From assembly GCA_944385415.1 (NCBI GenBank), contig CALWXC010000016.1, positions 1-64,000 on the forward strand: a stretch of 64,000 bases of DNA, read 5' to 3'. This stretch comes from an uncultured Oscillospiraceae bacterium (lineage in GTDB: Bacteria > Bacillota > Clostridia > Oscillospirales > Oscillospiraceae). How positions within the stretch are numbered: the first letter of the stretch is position 1; every line of letters begins with the position of its first letter. Under the pieces are notes generated by a model. It was not told where the DNA came from. It did not search any database and was given only the letters and a program-made list of their open reading frames with translations. Positions 8,983-18,194 of the stretch are shown piece by piece. The translations under genes were made by a program, and so were the position numbers.

Positions 8983-10020
8983 TTACAGTTGTTCGATGTA
9001 AGAAAGCAATGCGGGCAGCAGTTGATCATAAGGCAGCTTTTGTTTCTGTTCGCCCTTGACGAACAGAATGCCGCAGTCCTCGCCGCCAGCGATGCCCACG
9101 TCGGCTTCCCGGGCTTCGCCGGGACCGTTGACCACGCAGCCCATCACGGCCACGGTGATGGGTTTTTTACAGTCCGCCAGGGCCTCTTCCACCTGCTTGG
9201 CCAGGCCGATGAGGTCGATGCGGGTGCGGCCGCAGGTGGGACAGGCCACGATGTTGACGCCGTCCTTCCGCAGGCCCGCCGCCTTGAGAATGGCTTTGGC
9301 AGCGCGGATCTCTTCCGCCGGGTCGTCGGTGAGGGACACCCGGATGGTATCGCCGATGCCCATGCACAGCAATCCGCCGATGCCCATGGCCGATTTGATG
9401 GTACCCATATAGGCGGTGCCGGTTTCGGTGACGCCCAAATGGACGGGATAATCGGACTGCTCCCGGAACAGCCGGTATGCCGCCATCATGGTGGGCACGT
9501 CGGAGGACTTCATGGACACACAGATATCGTAAAAGTCGCAGTCTTCCAGCAGCTTGATATGGGAAAAGGCGCTTTCCACCAGCGCTTCCGCCGTGGGGTG
9601 GCCGTACTTCTGTAGCAGTTCCTTATCCAGGCTGCCGCCGTTGACGCCGATGCGGATGGGGATATTCCGGGCTTTGCAAACATCCACCACGGCCCGGACC
9701 CGGTCAGGGCCGCCGATGTTGCCGGGGTTGATGCGGATTTTCGCCGCGCCCGCCTCCGCCGCGCCGATGGCCAACCGGTAATCAAAGTGGATATCCGCCA
9801 CCAGGGGCAGGGGCGACCGGGCGGCAATCTGTCGGAAGCCCTCCACGGCCTCCTGATTGGGAACAGCCAGCCGAACAATCTGACACCCGGCGTCGGCCAG
9901 CGTTTGAATCTGATGCAGAGACCCTTCCACGTCGGTGGTACGGGTATTGAGCATGGACTGGATGGAAACGGGAGCGCCGCCGCCGATGGGGACGCCGCCC
10001 ACTAAAATCTGTCTTGTCAT
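8983..10020 (-). CDS. ispG: 4-hydroxy-3-methylbut-2-en-1-yl diphosphate synthase
   Basis: 345 residues. Makes HMBDP from methylerythritol cyclodiphosphate in the MEP isoprenoid pathway, using one 4Fe-4S cluster. The cluster ligands are in ACPTCGRTRIDL and MGCVVNGPGE; the N-terminal TIM-barrel part carries PVSIQSMLNTRTTDV. I start at the ATG at 10020 (MTRQILVGG), where a GGAGG lies 8 nt upstream inside the rseP stop region; the longer frame lacks a ribosome site. It starts 4 nt after rseP and ends 2 nt before polC. Confidence 0.96.
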   Translation of the reverse strand: MTRQILVGGVPIGGGAPVSIQSMLNTRTTDVEGSLHQIQTLADAGCQIVRLAVPNQEAVEGFRQIAARSPLPLVADIHFDYRLAIGAAEAGAAKIRINPGNIGGPDRVRAVVDVCKARNIPIRIGVNGGSLDKELLQKYGHPTAEALVESAFSHIKLLEDCDFYDICVSMKSSDVPTMMAAYRLFREQSDYPVHLGVTETGTAYMGTIKSAMGIGGLLCMGIGDTIRVSLTDDPAEEIRAAKAILKAAGLRKDGVNIVACPTCGRTRIDLIGLAKQVEEALADCKKPITVAVMGCVVNGPGEAREADVGIAGGEDCGILFVKGEQKQKLPYDQLLPALLSYIEQL

Positions 10021-10024
10021 TTTC

Positions 10025-11092
10025 TCACCCTCCAATGATGCGGAATACGTCCTGGAAGGACACATAGACCATCAAAACCAGCAGCAGCACCATGCCGACG
10101 CCGTGGAGATAGCCCTCATACTTGGGGTTGATATGGCGGCGGGTGACCTTCTCCACCACCGTGGTCAGCAGCAGACAGACCACGCGGCCGCCGTCCAATG
10201 CGGGCAGGGGCAGCAGATTCATCACCGCTAAGTTGACGGCGATAAAGGCCGCCAGATAGAGGATATTGAGCAGGCCGATGGTCACCGTGGGGGACGAATT
10301 ACCCGTATCGGCGATGACATCCACAATGCCCACAGGGCCGGACATGTCCTTGATGCCCACGGCGCCGGTAATCAAATCCTCCAGGCCCATACGGACCATC
10401 CGGACAAAATCAAGGCAGTTATACCAGGCATTTTTCAGGACGCTGCCCACGTTTTTGCCCTCATAGCCCAGGAGAATGCCGTAACCGTAGGTCTCCTGGC
10501 CCTCATATTCGTAGGTATCCTGGAAGAGATGGAAGTCCTTCAGGACCATCTTTTGACCGTCGCGCACAATGGTCAGATCATAATAGCCGTCGCCGGTGCG
10601 GGCCGTCAGCAATGACAGGTCATTGGTCAGGTACAGCCGGTGGCCGTCCAGGGCGTACAGGGTGTCGCCCACCTGCAAGCCCTGTTCCTGCAAGCCGCCG
10701 TTATCATAAAAACCCGTCAGCTCCAGGGTGGTAAAGCCGCTGTAGGTACACAGCAGCGCCGCCACCATCAGGAAGCCCGCCACAAAATTCATAAAGGAAC
10801 CAGCCACCAGAATGATGACCCGCCGCCACCAGGAAACACTGTGGAACCCCCTGGGGTTGTCGTTGTCCTCATCCTCGCCCTCCATGGCGCAGAAGCCGCC
10901 CACGGGAAAGGCCCGGATGGAATATTGGGTTTCGCCTTTCTGCCGCTTCCAAAGGACGGGGCCCATGCCAATGGCAAATTCATTGACCTGGACGCCCAGC
11001 TTTTTCGCCGTGATAAAGTGGCCCCACTCATGGACCAGAATCAACACGCCGAACATCAGGATGGCCAGCAGAATATAGAGGATTGTCGTCAT
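10025..11092 (-). CDS. rseP: Site-2 intramembrane zinc metalloprotease RseP
   Basis: 355 residues. HEWGH (21-25) in the first membrane segment and NLLPLPALDGGRV near residue 290 give the zinc ligands and active-site Asp. One PDZ domain lies between (about 125-200) and four membrane segments are visible. The family cleaves membrane-bound anti-sigma factors or signal-peptide remnants. It lies between dxr (12-nt gap) and ispG (4-nt gap), its standard place in Clostridia and Bacilli. Confidence 0.95.
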   Translation of the reverse strand: MTTILYILLAILMFGVLILVHEWGHFITAKKLGVQVNEFAIGMGPVLWKRQKGETQYSIRAFPVGGFCAMEGEDEDNDNPRGFHSVSWWRRVIILVAGSFMNFVAGFLMVAALLCTYSGFTTLELTGFYDNGGLQEQGLQVGDTLYALDGHRLYLTNDLSLLTARTGDGYYDLTIVRDGQKMVLKDFHLFQDTYEYEGQETYGYGILLGYEGKNVGSVLKNAWYNCLDFVRMVRMGLEDLITGAVGIKDMSGPVGIVDVIADTGNSSPTVTIGLLNILYLAAFIAVNLAVMNLLPLPALDGGRVVCLLLTTVVEKVTRRHINPKYEGYLHGVGMVLLLVLMVYVSFQDVFRIIGG

Positions 11093-11104
11093 AGAAAAAT
11101 AACC

Positions 11105-12250
11105 TCACTCGTTGGAATATACGCTGTCCCGGGCAGCCCGGTCGGCTTCCAACACCTGCTCCAGCGTGGGCGCGGCCACAAAGGGTACCGTGTCCATAGC
11201 GCGGGCCACGGCGTCGGAAATGTCATAGAAGCCGATTTCGTCCCGGAGATATAGGGCCACCGCCGCTTCATTGGCGCCATTGAGGACGGCACAGGCCGTG
11301 CCGCCCCGCTCCGCCGCCTGCCGGGCCAGAGCCAGACACGGGAAGGCTTCCAGGTCCGGCGCGTGGAACGTCAGGGGGCCGCAGGTGAGCAAATCCAGGG
11401 CCGGAGCCGGATTGTCCAGCCGCCGGGGATACGTCAGGGCCAGCTGAATGGGAATCCGCATGTCCGGCGTACCCAGCTGGGCCATGACTGCCCCGTCCCG
11501 GTACTCCACCAGGGAATGGACAATGCTCTGACGGTGGATGACCACATCCACCTGAGAAAGGGGCAGATCATAGAGCCGCATGGCTTCGATGACCTCCAGG
11601 CCCTTGTTCATCATGGTGGAGCAGTCGATGGTAATTTTTTCGCCCATCTTCCAGTTGGGGTGCTTGAGAGCGTCGCCCTTCTTTACTGTACGCAGCTGGT
11701 CCCGATTCATACCAAAAAACGGACCGCCGGACGCCGTCAAAATCAGCCGCCGGACCTCGCTCTTGTCGTGGCAGCCCATCAAACACTGGAAAATGGCCGA
11801 ATGCTCGGAATCCACCGGCAGAATGTCCACGCCGTTTTCTTTGGCCGCAGCCATGACCAACTCACCGGCACAGACCAGCGTCTCTTTGTTGGCCAGGGCA
11901 ATGCGCTTTTGGGCCGCAATGGCGGCCAGGGTGGGCCGTAACCCCACCATACCCACCACGGCGGTCACCACCGTGTCGGCTTCCGGGTGGGTGGCGGCGG
12001 CAATCAGGCCGTCCATGCCCGATTGAATTTCAATGTCCAGGTCCGAAAGCCGGGTCCGCAGGTCCCCGGCCGCTTCCTCGGTGGCCATAACGGCCAGTTT
12101 GGGCCGGAATTGACGGCACTGGGCTTCCATGCGTTCCACATTGGTACCGGCGGTCAGGGCCGCCACGGTAACGCCCAGCTGGGGAATCACATCCAGGGTT
12201 TGACGGCCAATGGAGCCGGTGGAACCGAGAATGGAAATGGTTTTGGTCAT
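11105..12250 (-). CDS. dxr: 1-deoxy-D-xylulose 5-phosphate reductoisomerase
   Basis: 381 residues. Converts DXP to methylerythritol 4-phosphate with NADPH, the first committed MEP-pathway step. It has the NADPH loop LGSTGSIGRQTLDV at the N-terminus, NKETLVCAGELV, the metal/substrate motif DSEHSAIFQCL, and the flexible-loop region SGGPFFGMNRDQL. The start at 12250 has AGGAG just upstream; the open frame continues into the repeat element but without support. It is separated from cdsA by a 480-bp repeat region, so it may have extra regulation or simply tolerate the insertion. Confidence 0.96.
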   Translation of the reverse strand: MTKTISILGSTGSIGRQTLDVIPQLGVTVAALTAGTNVERMEAQCRQFRPKLAVMATEEAAGDLRTRLSDLDIEIQSGMDGLIAAATHPEADTVVTAVVGMVGLRPTLAAIAAQKRIALANKETLVCAGELVMAAAKENGVDILPVDSEHSAIFQCLMGCHDKSEVRRLILTASGGPFFGMNRDQLRTVKKGDALKHPNWKMGEKITIDCSTMMNKGLEVIEAMRLYDLPLSQVDVVIHRQSIVHSLVEYRDGAVMAQLGTPDMRIPIQLALTYPRRLDNPAPALDLLTCGPLTFHAPDLEAFPCLALARQAAERGGTACAVLNGANEAAVALYLRDEIGFYDISDAVARAMDTVPFVAAPTLEQVLEADRAARDSVYSNE

Positions 12251-12277
12251 TTGAGAACTCCTTTCACGGGAGGAACT

Positions 12278-12732
12278 GCATACACGGCGGGGGCAAGCCC
12301 CCGCCCTACGCGGTCGGAATAAGCCAACCTGTCGCGTGGGGTTCGGTGCATACCAGCGGCGGGACACACAGGTCCCGCCCTACGAGATTATACGGGACCT
12401 GGTTCCAGCGGGGCCGAGTACCGACCCCCGTCCGGGGCCGTCAAGGATGCCGGCCCCTACGTCCATTCTGATTGATGGCCCATACCGGCGGCGGGACACA
12501 CGGGTCCCGCCCCACGAGATCATACGGAACCCGGTTCCGGCGGGGCTGAGGGGCCTTTGGCCCTCCCACCGCAACAATGCGAAGCATGGATTGAGCGCGT
12601 TACCGCAGTTCTTCCAACGCACTGCACCAAATCCAAAAAATCCCAACATTAAAAGTTTTACTCGATTTTTTTCAAAAAATCGCGGAGTCCAGAGGCAGGG
12701 CCTCTGGTCGCCCGTCGCAACGGGCGAAACCC
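12278..12732 (-). repeat. Composite intergenic hairpin element, copy B (largest)
   Basis: The whole gap between cdsA and dxr. From the cdsA stop, minus strand: one 25-nt type hairpin (near 12728-12710), a CCAGAGGC/GCCTCTGG hairpin, the CGATTTTTT inverted repeat, the ATGCGAAGCAT block (near 12573-12600), then four stem-loops of the GTAGGG class: 12490-12511, 12434-12457, 12358-12379 and 12286-12305. No gene-like frame with a ribosome site was found. Confidence 0.8.
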
Positions 12733-12734
12733 CC

Positions 12735-13610
12735 TTACCGCAGAATCCACATGGTCAGCAGCAGCCAGACGCAGGGAGACACAAAGGTGACGCTGTCGAA
12801 GCGGTCCAGGATGCCGCCGTGGCCGGGGAGCAGTTTGCCGTAGTCCTTGACACCGAATTCCCGCTTGATGACAGAGAAACTCAGGTCACCCATCTGGCTG
12901 ATGATGCTGCCCACGACGCCCAGGATGACGGCTTCCCACCAGGTGCACAGATCATAGCCGATGGTCCAGTGGATGATGGCCCACATGAGGGCCATGCCGA
13001 AGACGCCGCCGACGATACCGCCGATGCCGCCCTCCACAGTCTTTTTGGGGCTGACGTGGGGGGCCAGCTTGTGTTTACCGAAAAGCATACCGGCGAACAG
13101 GGCAAATGTATCGCTGCCGAAGGAAATGCACAGGGGCACAAAAACCAGTGCCGGGCCCAGTTCATAGACCAGCCGCAGACGCAGCAGACAGCCCAGCATG
13201 GAGGGAAACACGAGACCGGCAAAGAGGGTCATGGTCAGATGGCCGAACGGAATGGCGGTGGATTTTCCATAATTGCCGATGGCAAGGGCGAACAGGACAA
13301 AGACAAAGGCCAGCGCCAGAAGCGGCAGCAGGCTGCCGCCCATACCGGAAGCCAGAAATCCGCCGTCGGCCATCTCATAGATGCTGCCGGATATGGCTTC
13401 GGCGTAGATGTCCACAGGCACCAGCGCCGCCGCCAGGACGCCGGTCCAGCGGAGGGCCTTGTTTTTCACGCCGACGGCGTGGAGCAGTTCATGGGCGCCC
13501 ATGGCGCACATGGCCGTCACCAGAATGGCCGGCGCCCATTCGGGCAGCAGCAACAGCACCACCAGCAAAAAGGGAATGCCAACAACGGCCACCATCACAC
13601 GTTGAAACAC
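12735..13610 (-). CDS. cdsA: Phosphatidate cytidylyltransferase
   Basis: 291 residues, an integral membrane enzyme making CDP-diacylglycerol from phosphatidate and CTP. About eight membrane segments. The CDS signature is split over SPKKTVEGGIGG (about 195-206) and the C-terminal HGGILDRFDSVTFVSP. It follows uppS after 14 nt and is followed by a repeat element before dxr. Confidence 0.96.
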   Translation of the reverse strand: MFQRVMVAVVGIPFLLVVLLLLPEWAPAILVTAMCAMGAHELLHAVGVKNKALRWTGVLAAALVPVDIYAEAISGSIYEMADGGFLASGMGGSLLPLLALAFVFVLFALAIGNYGKSTAIPFGHLTMTLFAGLVFPSMLGCLLRLRLVYELGPALVFVPLCISFGSDTFALFAGMLFGKHKLAPHVSPKKTVEGGIGGIVGGVFGMALMWAIIHWTIGYDLCTWWEAVILGVVGSIISQMGDLSFSVIKREFGVKDYGKLLPGHGGILDRFDSVTFVSPCVWLLLTMWILR

Positions 13611-13624
13611 TTGCGCTTCCTCCC

Positions 13625-14368
13625 CTACTTCTTTTTGACGCCGCCGAAGCGGCGGTCCCGCTGGGCATAGGCCGCCAGGGCCTTGTTGAGTTCTTTTTCG
13701 TCAAAGTCGGGCCACAGAACGTCGGTAAAATAAAACTCGCTGTAGGCCGATTGCCACAGGAGGAAATTGGACAGGCGCAGCTCGCCGCTGGGCCGGATGA
13801 CCAAGTCCGGATCGGGAATGCCTGCGGAATCCAGCAGTCCGGAGAACATGGTCTCGTTCAAATCGTCGGGGCTGCACTTCCCTGCCGCGCAGTCGGCGGC
13901 AAATTTCCGAGCGGCCCCCAGAATCTCATCCCGTCCGCCGTAGTTGAGGCAGACGTTGGCCTGAAAGCCCTGATAATGGGTGGATGTCTCCAGGGTCCGG
14001 TTGGCCAGCTCCTGCAATTCCTCCGGAATGCGGCTGAGATCACCGAAAAAGTTCAGACGGATGCGGTCTTTTTCCATCTTCTCCAATGCTTCCAGCAGAT
14101 ACTTTTTCAGCAGTCCCATGATGGCCGACACTTCCTCCTCGGACCGCTTCCAGTTCTCGGTGGAAAAGGCGTAGACCGTCAGATGCTCCATGCCGATGTC
14201 CCGGCAATAGGTGGCAATGCGTCGGAAATTCTCGCTGCCGGCGGCATGGCCCGCCGTCCGCGGCAATCCCCGCTTCTGGGCCCAGCGGCCATTGCCGTCG
14301 AGGACGATGGCCACATGGCGCGGCACCACGACGGGGGCTTCGATGGTTTTTTTCGTAAAAATTCCCAT
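13625..14368 (-). CDS. uppS: Undecaprenyl diphosphate synthase (cis-prenyltransferase)
   Basis: 247 residues. Builds the C55 lipid carrier for cell-wall synthesis from FPP and IPP. Motif AIVLDGNGRWAQKRG (about 20-34) holds the Mg-binding Asp. Also seen are the HAAGSENFRR region, AFSTENWKR, and the C-terminal RPSGELRLSNFLLWQSAYSEF with the RxxxRxSxF-type contacts. A small GGCCGCC/GGCGGCC hairpin (14391-14408) lies in the 70-nt gap after frr and could tune expression between the two. Confidence 0.96.
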   Translation of the reverse strand: MGIFTKKTIEAPVVVPRHVAIVLDGNGRWAQKRGLPRTAGHAAGSENFRRIATYCRDIGMEHLTVYAFSTENWKRSEEEVSAIMGLLKKYLLEALEKMEKDRIRLNFFGDLSRIPEELQELANRTLETSTHYQGFQANVCLNYGGRDEILGAARKFAADCAAGKCSPDDLNETMFSGLLDSAGIPDPDLVIRPSGELRLSNFLLWQSAYSEFYFTDVLWPDFDEKELNKALAAYAQRDRRFGGVKKK

Positions 14369-14438
14369 GGCTTCTCCCTTGGAACGGAAAGGCCGCCTAA
14401 TGGCGGCCCCTCCGGTATTTCATTATGATATGGTGCGA

Positions 14439-14990
14439 TTACAGCTCCATGAGTTCTTTCTCTTTGACCGCGCACATATCGTCAATCTTCTTGATATACT
14501 TGTCGGTCATGTCCTGCAGGTCCTTCTCGCACTTCTTCTGGTCGTCTTCGGTGATTTCGCCCTTCTTCTGCTGCTTCTTGAAGGCGTCCATGGCGTCGCG
14601 GCGGACGTTGCGGATGGCAACCTTGGCGTCCTCGCCGTACTTCTTAACCTGCTTGGTCAGCTCCTTACGGCGGTCCTCATTGAGCTGGGGGAATACCAGA
14701 CGGATAATGCGGCCGTCATTCTGGGGGTTGATGCCCAAGTCAGAGGTGAGAATGGCCTTTTCAATGGGCTTGAGCAGGGTGCCGTCCCAGGGCTGAATGA
14801 CCAGGGTCCGGGCGTCGGGAGACGAAATGGATGCCACCTGTCCAACGGGGGTATCCACACCGTAGTATTCCACGCTGATACGGTCCAGGACCTGAGCGTT
14901 GGCACGGCCGGCGCGAACGGCGCCGAAATCGGCGGCCAGGACCTCCAGGGTCTTATCCATCTTATGGCTGTATGCCGTATAATCTGCCAT
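14439..14990 (-). CDS. frr: Ribosome recycling factor
   Basis: 183 residues, normal length. Splits post-termination ribosomes together with EF-G. Recognised by the LRAGRAN-like VRAGRANAQVLDRISVEYYG, the PDARTLVIQPWD hinge segment and the C-terminal helix with RRDAMDAFKKQQKKGEITEDD. It starts 1 nt after the pyrH stop, as is usual for this pair. Confidence 0.97.
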   Translation of the reverse strand: MADYTAYSHKMDKTLEVLAADFGAVRAGRANAQVLDRISVEYYGVDTPVGQVASISSPDARTLVIQPWDGTLLKPIEKAILTSDLGINPQNDGRIIRLVFPQLNEDRRKELTKQVKKYGEDAKVAIRNVRRDAMDAFKKQQKKGEITEDDQKKCEKDLQDMTDKYIKKIDDMCAVKEKELMEL

Positions 14991-14991
14991 C

Positions 14992-15714
14992 TTATAATTC
15001 CTCCTTCACAATGGTACCGATTTTCTCACCCATGATGACGCGGTAGATATTCTCCGGGTCCTTGAGGGCGAAAAGCACAATGGGAATGTGGTTGTCCATG
15101 GACAGGGACGTGGCCGTGGTGTCCATGACCATGAGATGCTTGGCCAGAACCTCATCATAGGTGATTTCGTCGTACTTGACGGCGGTGGGGTCCTTGAGGG
15201 GATCGGCGCTGTAGACACCGTCGATATTCTTGGCCAGCAGAATCACGTCGGCGTCGATTTCAGCGGCACGGAGCACGGCGCCGGTATCGGTGGAGAAATA
15301 GGGGTTGCCGGTACCGCAGCCGAAGATGACCACGCGGCCCTTCTCCAGATGGCGCAGCGCCTTGCCGCGGATATAGGGCTCGGCAATCTTGTTCATCTCC
15401 ACAGCCGTCTGGACCCGGACGGGCACGTCCCGCTGCTCCAGGCAGTCGGCCACGGCCAGACAGTTGATGACGGTGGCCAGCATGCCCATCTGGTCGGCGC
15501 GGACCCGCTCCATGCGGTCGCCGCCGTCCTTGAGGCCGCGCCAGAAGTTGCCGCCGCCCACGACGACGCCCACCTGGACACCGGCTTCCACACACTTTTT
15601 GATGACGTCGCAGACGCCGCCGATGACATTGAAGTCCAGGCCGCGGTGCTGATCACCGGCCAGCGCTTCGCCGCTGATCTTCAAAAGAACGCGTTTATAT
15701 TTGATCTCACTCAT
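14992..15714 (-). CDS. pyrH: UMP kinase
   Basis: 240 residues, an amino-acid-kinase-fold enzyme that phosphorylates UMP to UDP. Motifs: [15 protein letters not shown] at the N-terminus, [11 protein letters not shown] for substrate binding, [13 protein letters not shown] and [14 protein letters not shown]. It is the first gene of the long minus-strand cluster. A TATTATAGAAT stretch upstream (near 15743-15755) could hold the -10 box, but I see no good -35. Confidence 0.97.
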   Translation of the reverse strand: MSEIKYKRVLLKISGEALAGDQHRGLDFNVIGGVCDVIKKCVEAGVQVGVVVGGGNFWRGLKDGGDRMERVRADQMGMLATVINCLAVADCLEQRDVPVRVQTAVEMNKIAEPYIRGKALRHLEKGRVVIFGCGTGNPYFSTDTGAVLRAAEIDADVILLAKNIDGVYSADPLKDPTAVKYDEITYDEVLAKHLMVMDTTATSLSMDNHIPIVLFALKDPENIYRVIMGEKIGTIVKEEL

Positions 15715-15909
15715 AACAGCCTCTCCTGTTTTCAGTTTCTTACCCTATTCTATAATATCCGGGGCCGATTGAAAAGAGGAAATTTTCATTTCCCGCCGGA
15801 GTTTATAGATTATTTACTTTTTGGGCGGTCTGTAAACGCCGCCGGGGCGGACATGGAATCCGCACCGGGGCCAATCCGTCCAAATTGGTGTAAAAAATGC
15901 AATTCAGGA

Positions 15910-15938
15910 TTGCACCACCGCATTCTTTCGGGTATAAT
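15910..15938 (+). promoter_or_regulatory. Promoter of glnS
   Basis: TTGCAC (15910-15915), 17-nt spacer, TATAAT (15933-15938). The leader of about 45 nt is too short for a T-box. Confidence 0.8.
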
Positions 15939-15991
15939 ATTCCAATACTGACGATTATTGCGCCGCTACGGCGGCGGAGAGGACGGAAACT

Positions 15992-17680
15992 ATGGCAGAA
16001 GAAATCAAGACCCCGGAATACCGCAATTTTATCCACGCCTTTATCGACGAGGACATTGCCGCCGGCGGTCAATACGAGGGTATGACCGTACACACCCGGT
16101 TCCCGCCGGAGCCCAACGGCTACCTGCACATCGGTCACTGCAAGGCCCTGGTCATCGACTTCGGCACCGCCGAAAAATATAACGGCCTGTGCAACCTCCG
16201 CATGGACGACACCAACCCCACCAAGGAGGATGTGGAGTATGTGGAGGCCATCCAGGAGGATATCCGTTGGCTGGGCTTCGACTGGGGCGACCGGTTCTTC
16301 TATGCCTCGGATTACTTTGAGAAAATGTACGAGTGCGCCGTGGACCTCATCAAAAAGGGTCTGGCCTACGTCTGCCAGCTGACCCCCGAGCAGATGCGCG
16401 ACATGCGCGGCGATGTGGGCACCCCCGCCCAGAGCCCCTACCGGGACCGGCCCATTGAGGAGAGCCTGGATCTGTTCCAGCGCATGCGGGCCGGTGAGTT
16501 CCCCGACGGCGCCATGACGCTGCGGGCCAAGATCGATCTGGCCTCCGGCAACTTCAACATGCGTGACCCGGTCATCTACCGCATCAACCACAAGCATCAC
16601 CACCGCCAGGGCGACAAGTGGTGCATCTATCCCATGTACGACTTCGCCCACCCCATTGAGGATGCCCTGGAGGGTATCACCCATTCCCTGTGTTCTCTGG
16701 AGTTTGAGGCCCACCGGCCCCTCTACAACTGGGTTGTGGATAACTGCGACCTGCCCGCCAAGCCCCGGCAGATCGAATTTGCCCGTCTGGGCATCGACCA
16801 CACGGTCATGTCCAAGCGCAAGCTGCGCGCTCTGGTGGAAGACGGCAAGGTGGCCGGTTGGGACGATCCCCGGATGCCCACCCTTTGCGGCCTGCGCCGC
16901 CGCGGCTACACCCCCGCTTCCATCCGCAATTTCTGCGAGCGCATCGGCGTGGCCAAGTCCGCTTCCACCGTGGAATATGCGTTCCTGGAGCACTGTCTCC
17001 GGGAGGACCTCAACGAGACGGCCCGCCGGGTTATGGCAGTGCTGCGGCCCATCAAACTGGTCATCACCAACTATCCCGAGGGCCAAACCGAGACCTTCAC
17101 CGTGGAGAACCACCCCAACGACCCCGCCGCCGGCAGCCGTGAAGTGTCCTTCTCCCGGGAGCTGTATGTGGAGGCCGACGATTTCCTCACCGAGCCTGTA
17201 CCCAAGTTCAAGCGTCTCTATCCCGACGGCCCCGAGTGCCGCCTGAAGGGCGCATACCTGATCCGCTGCACCGGCTACAAGACCGACGATGCGGGCAATG
17301 TCACAGAGATTGAGGCCGTCTATGACCCCGACAGCCGCGGCGGTGATCCGGCCGACGGCCGCAAGGTCAAGGGCGCTACCATCCACTGGGTGGACGCCGC
17401 CACCTGCCGCACTGCCGAGGTGCGTCTGTACGAAAATCTGTTTGCCGACGCCGAACCCGACGCGGGCGACAAGGATTTTCTGGAGTGCCTGAACCCCCAT
17501 TCCCTGGAAGTCCTGACAGACTGCAAGGTGGAAGCTGCCCTGGCCGATACCCAGCCCTCCGACCGCTTCCAGTTCATGCGTCTGGGTTACTTCTGCGCCG
17601 ACAGCAAGGATTCCACCCCCGACCATCTGGTGTTCAACCGCGCCGTCAGCCTGAAGGACAGCTTTAAGCCCGGCAAGTAA
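15992..17680 (+). CDS. glnS: Glutaminyl-tRNA synthetase
   Basis: 562 residues, class I synthetase with HIGH at 46-49 and the KMSKS equivalent VMSKR (about 272-276). The C-terminal half forms the anticodon-binding barrels. GlnRS is patchy in Firmicutes, many of which make Gln-tRNA by GatCAB transamidation. The type here resembles the bacterial/eukaryotic GlnRS acquired by transfer, which is common in some Clostridia. It has its own promoter, divergent from pyrH, and is followed by a terminator at 17753. Confidence 0.96.
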   Translation: MAEEIKTPEYRNFIHAFIDEDIAAGGQYEGMTVHTRFPPEPNGYLHIGHCKALVIDFGTAEKYNGLCNLRMDDTNPTKEDVEYVEAIQEDIRWLGFDWGDRFFYASDYFEKMYECAVDLIKKGLAYVCQLTPEQMRDMRGDVGTPAQSPYRDRPIEESLDLFQRMRAGEFPDGAMTLRAKIDLASGNFNMRDPVIYRINHKHHHRQGDKWCIYPMYDFAHPIEDALEGITHSLCSLEFEAHRPLYNWVVDNCDLPAKPRQIEFARLGIDHTVMSKRKLRALVEDGKVAGWDDPRMPTLCGLRRRGYTPASIRNFCERIGVAKSASTVEYAFLEHCLREDLNETARRVMAVLRPIKLVITNYPEGQTETFTVENHPNDPAAGSREVSFSRELYVEADDFLTEPVPKFKRLYPDGPECRLKGAYLIRCTGYKTDDAGNVTEIEAVYDPDSRGGDPADGRKVKGATIHWVDAATCRTAEVRLYENLFADAEPDAGDKDFLECLNPHSLEVLTDCKVEAALADTQPSDRFQFMRLGYFCADSKDSTPDHLVFNRAVSLKDSFKPGK

Positions 17681-17690
17681 AGGGACGTTT

Positions 17691-18185
17691 TTTCGTGGGC
17701 TCTGCCCCCAGACCCCCGCGATTTTTTAAAAAATCGAATAAAACTTTAACTTGGCCCCGGATTCCCATGGAATCCGGGGCCAGAATTGTTATATGGGGAG
17801 TGGATACGGTTCAATGGGCCCTGCCGCACCCCATCCGGGGCCGTCAAGGATGCCGGCCCCTACATCCATCATGACCGATGGTGTATACCAGCGGCGGGAC
17901 ACATAGGTCCCGCCCTACGAGATCATACGAACCCTCTACCGGCGGGGCTGAGGGGCCTTTGGCCCTCTCACCGCAACAATGCGAAGCATGGATTGAGAAC
18001 GTTACCGCACCCATTCAGAGCTACCGCACCAAATCACTATAAAAACTCAAAATCCCTAAATTTAAAAGTTTTACTCGATTTTTTTCAAAAAATCGCAGGG
18101 GTCCAGGGGGCAGCGCCCCCGGTCGCTGGCCGCAGCCAGCGAAATCCCCATCCCCCTCAACGCATGGCGCGAGATCCCCCAGCGG
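17691..18185. repeat. Composite intergenic hairpin element, copy C (double)
   Basis: Fills the 514-bp gap between converging glnS and the GH25 gene. Next to glnS, plus sense: a GGGCTCTGCCCCC-like hairpin and an 18-bp perfect palindrome, CGATTTTTT/AAAAAATCG (17719-17736). From the GH25 stop, minus sense: a 25-nt type hairpin with a different stem (CGCTGGC/GCCAGCG, 18124-18141), the GGGGGC hairpin, the CGATTTTTT repeat, the ATGCGAAGCAT block and two GTAGGG-class stems (17893-17914, 17837-17860). No gene seen. Confidence 0.8.
17753..17781. terminator. Terminator after glnS
   Basis: 13-bp stem GGCCCCGGATTCC / GGAATCCGGGGCC with a CAT loop. Same family as the hairpins at 3854 and 21175. Confidence 0.7.
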
Positions 18186-18194
18186 CGGGCTTCC

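Noticed and set aside
12336..13670. Long plus-strand frame through repeat copy B and cdsA
   Set aside because: Half of it is hairpin repeat and the other half is antisense to cdsA.
15720..15991. T-box riboswitch before glnS
   Set aside because: The promoter is only about 45 nt from the start, leaving no room, and no T-box sequence is visible.
15803..17626. 607-codon open frame antisense to glnS
   Set aside because: Shadow frame; glnS on the other strand has all synthetase motifs and a promoter.
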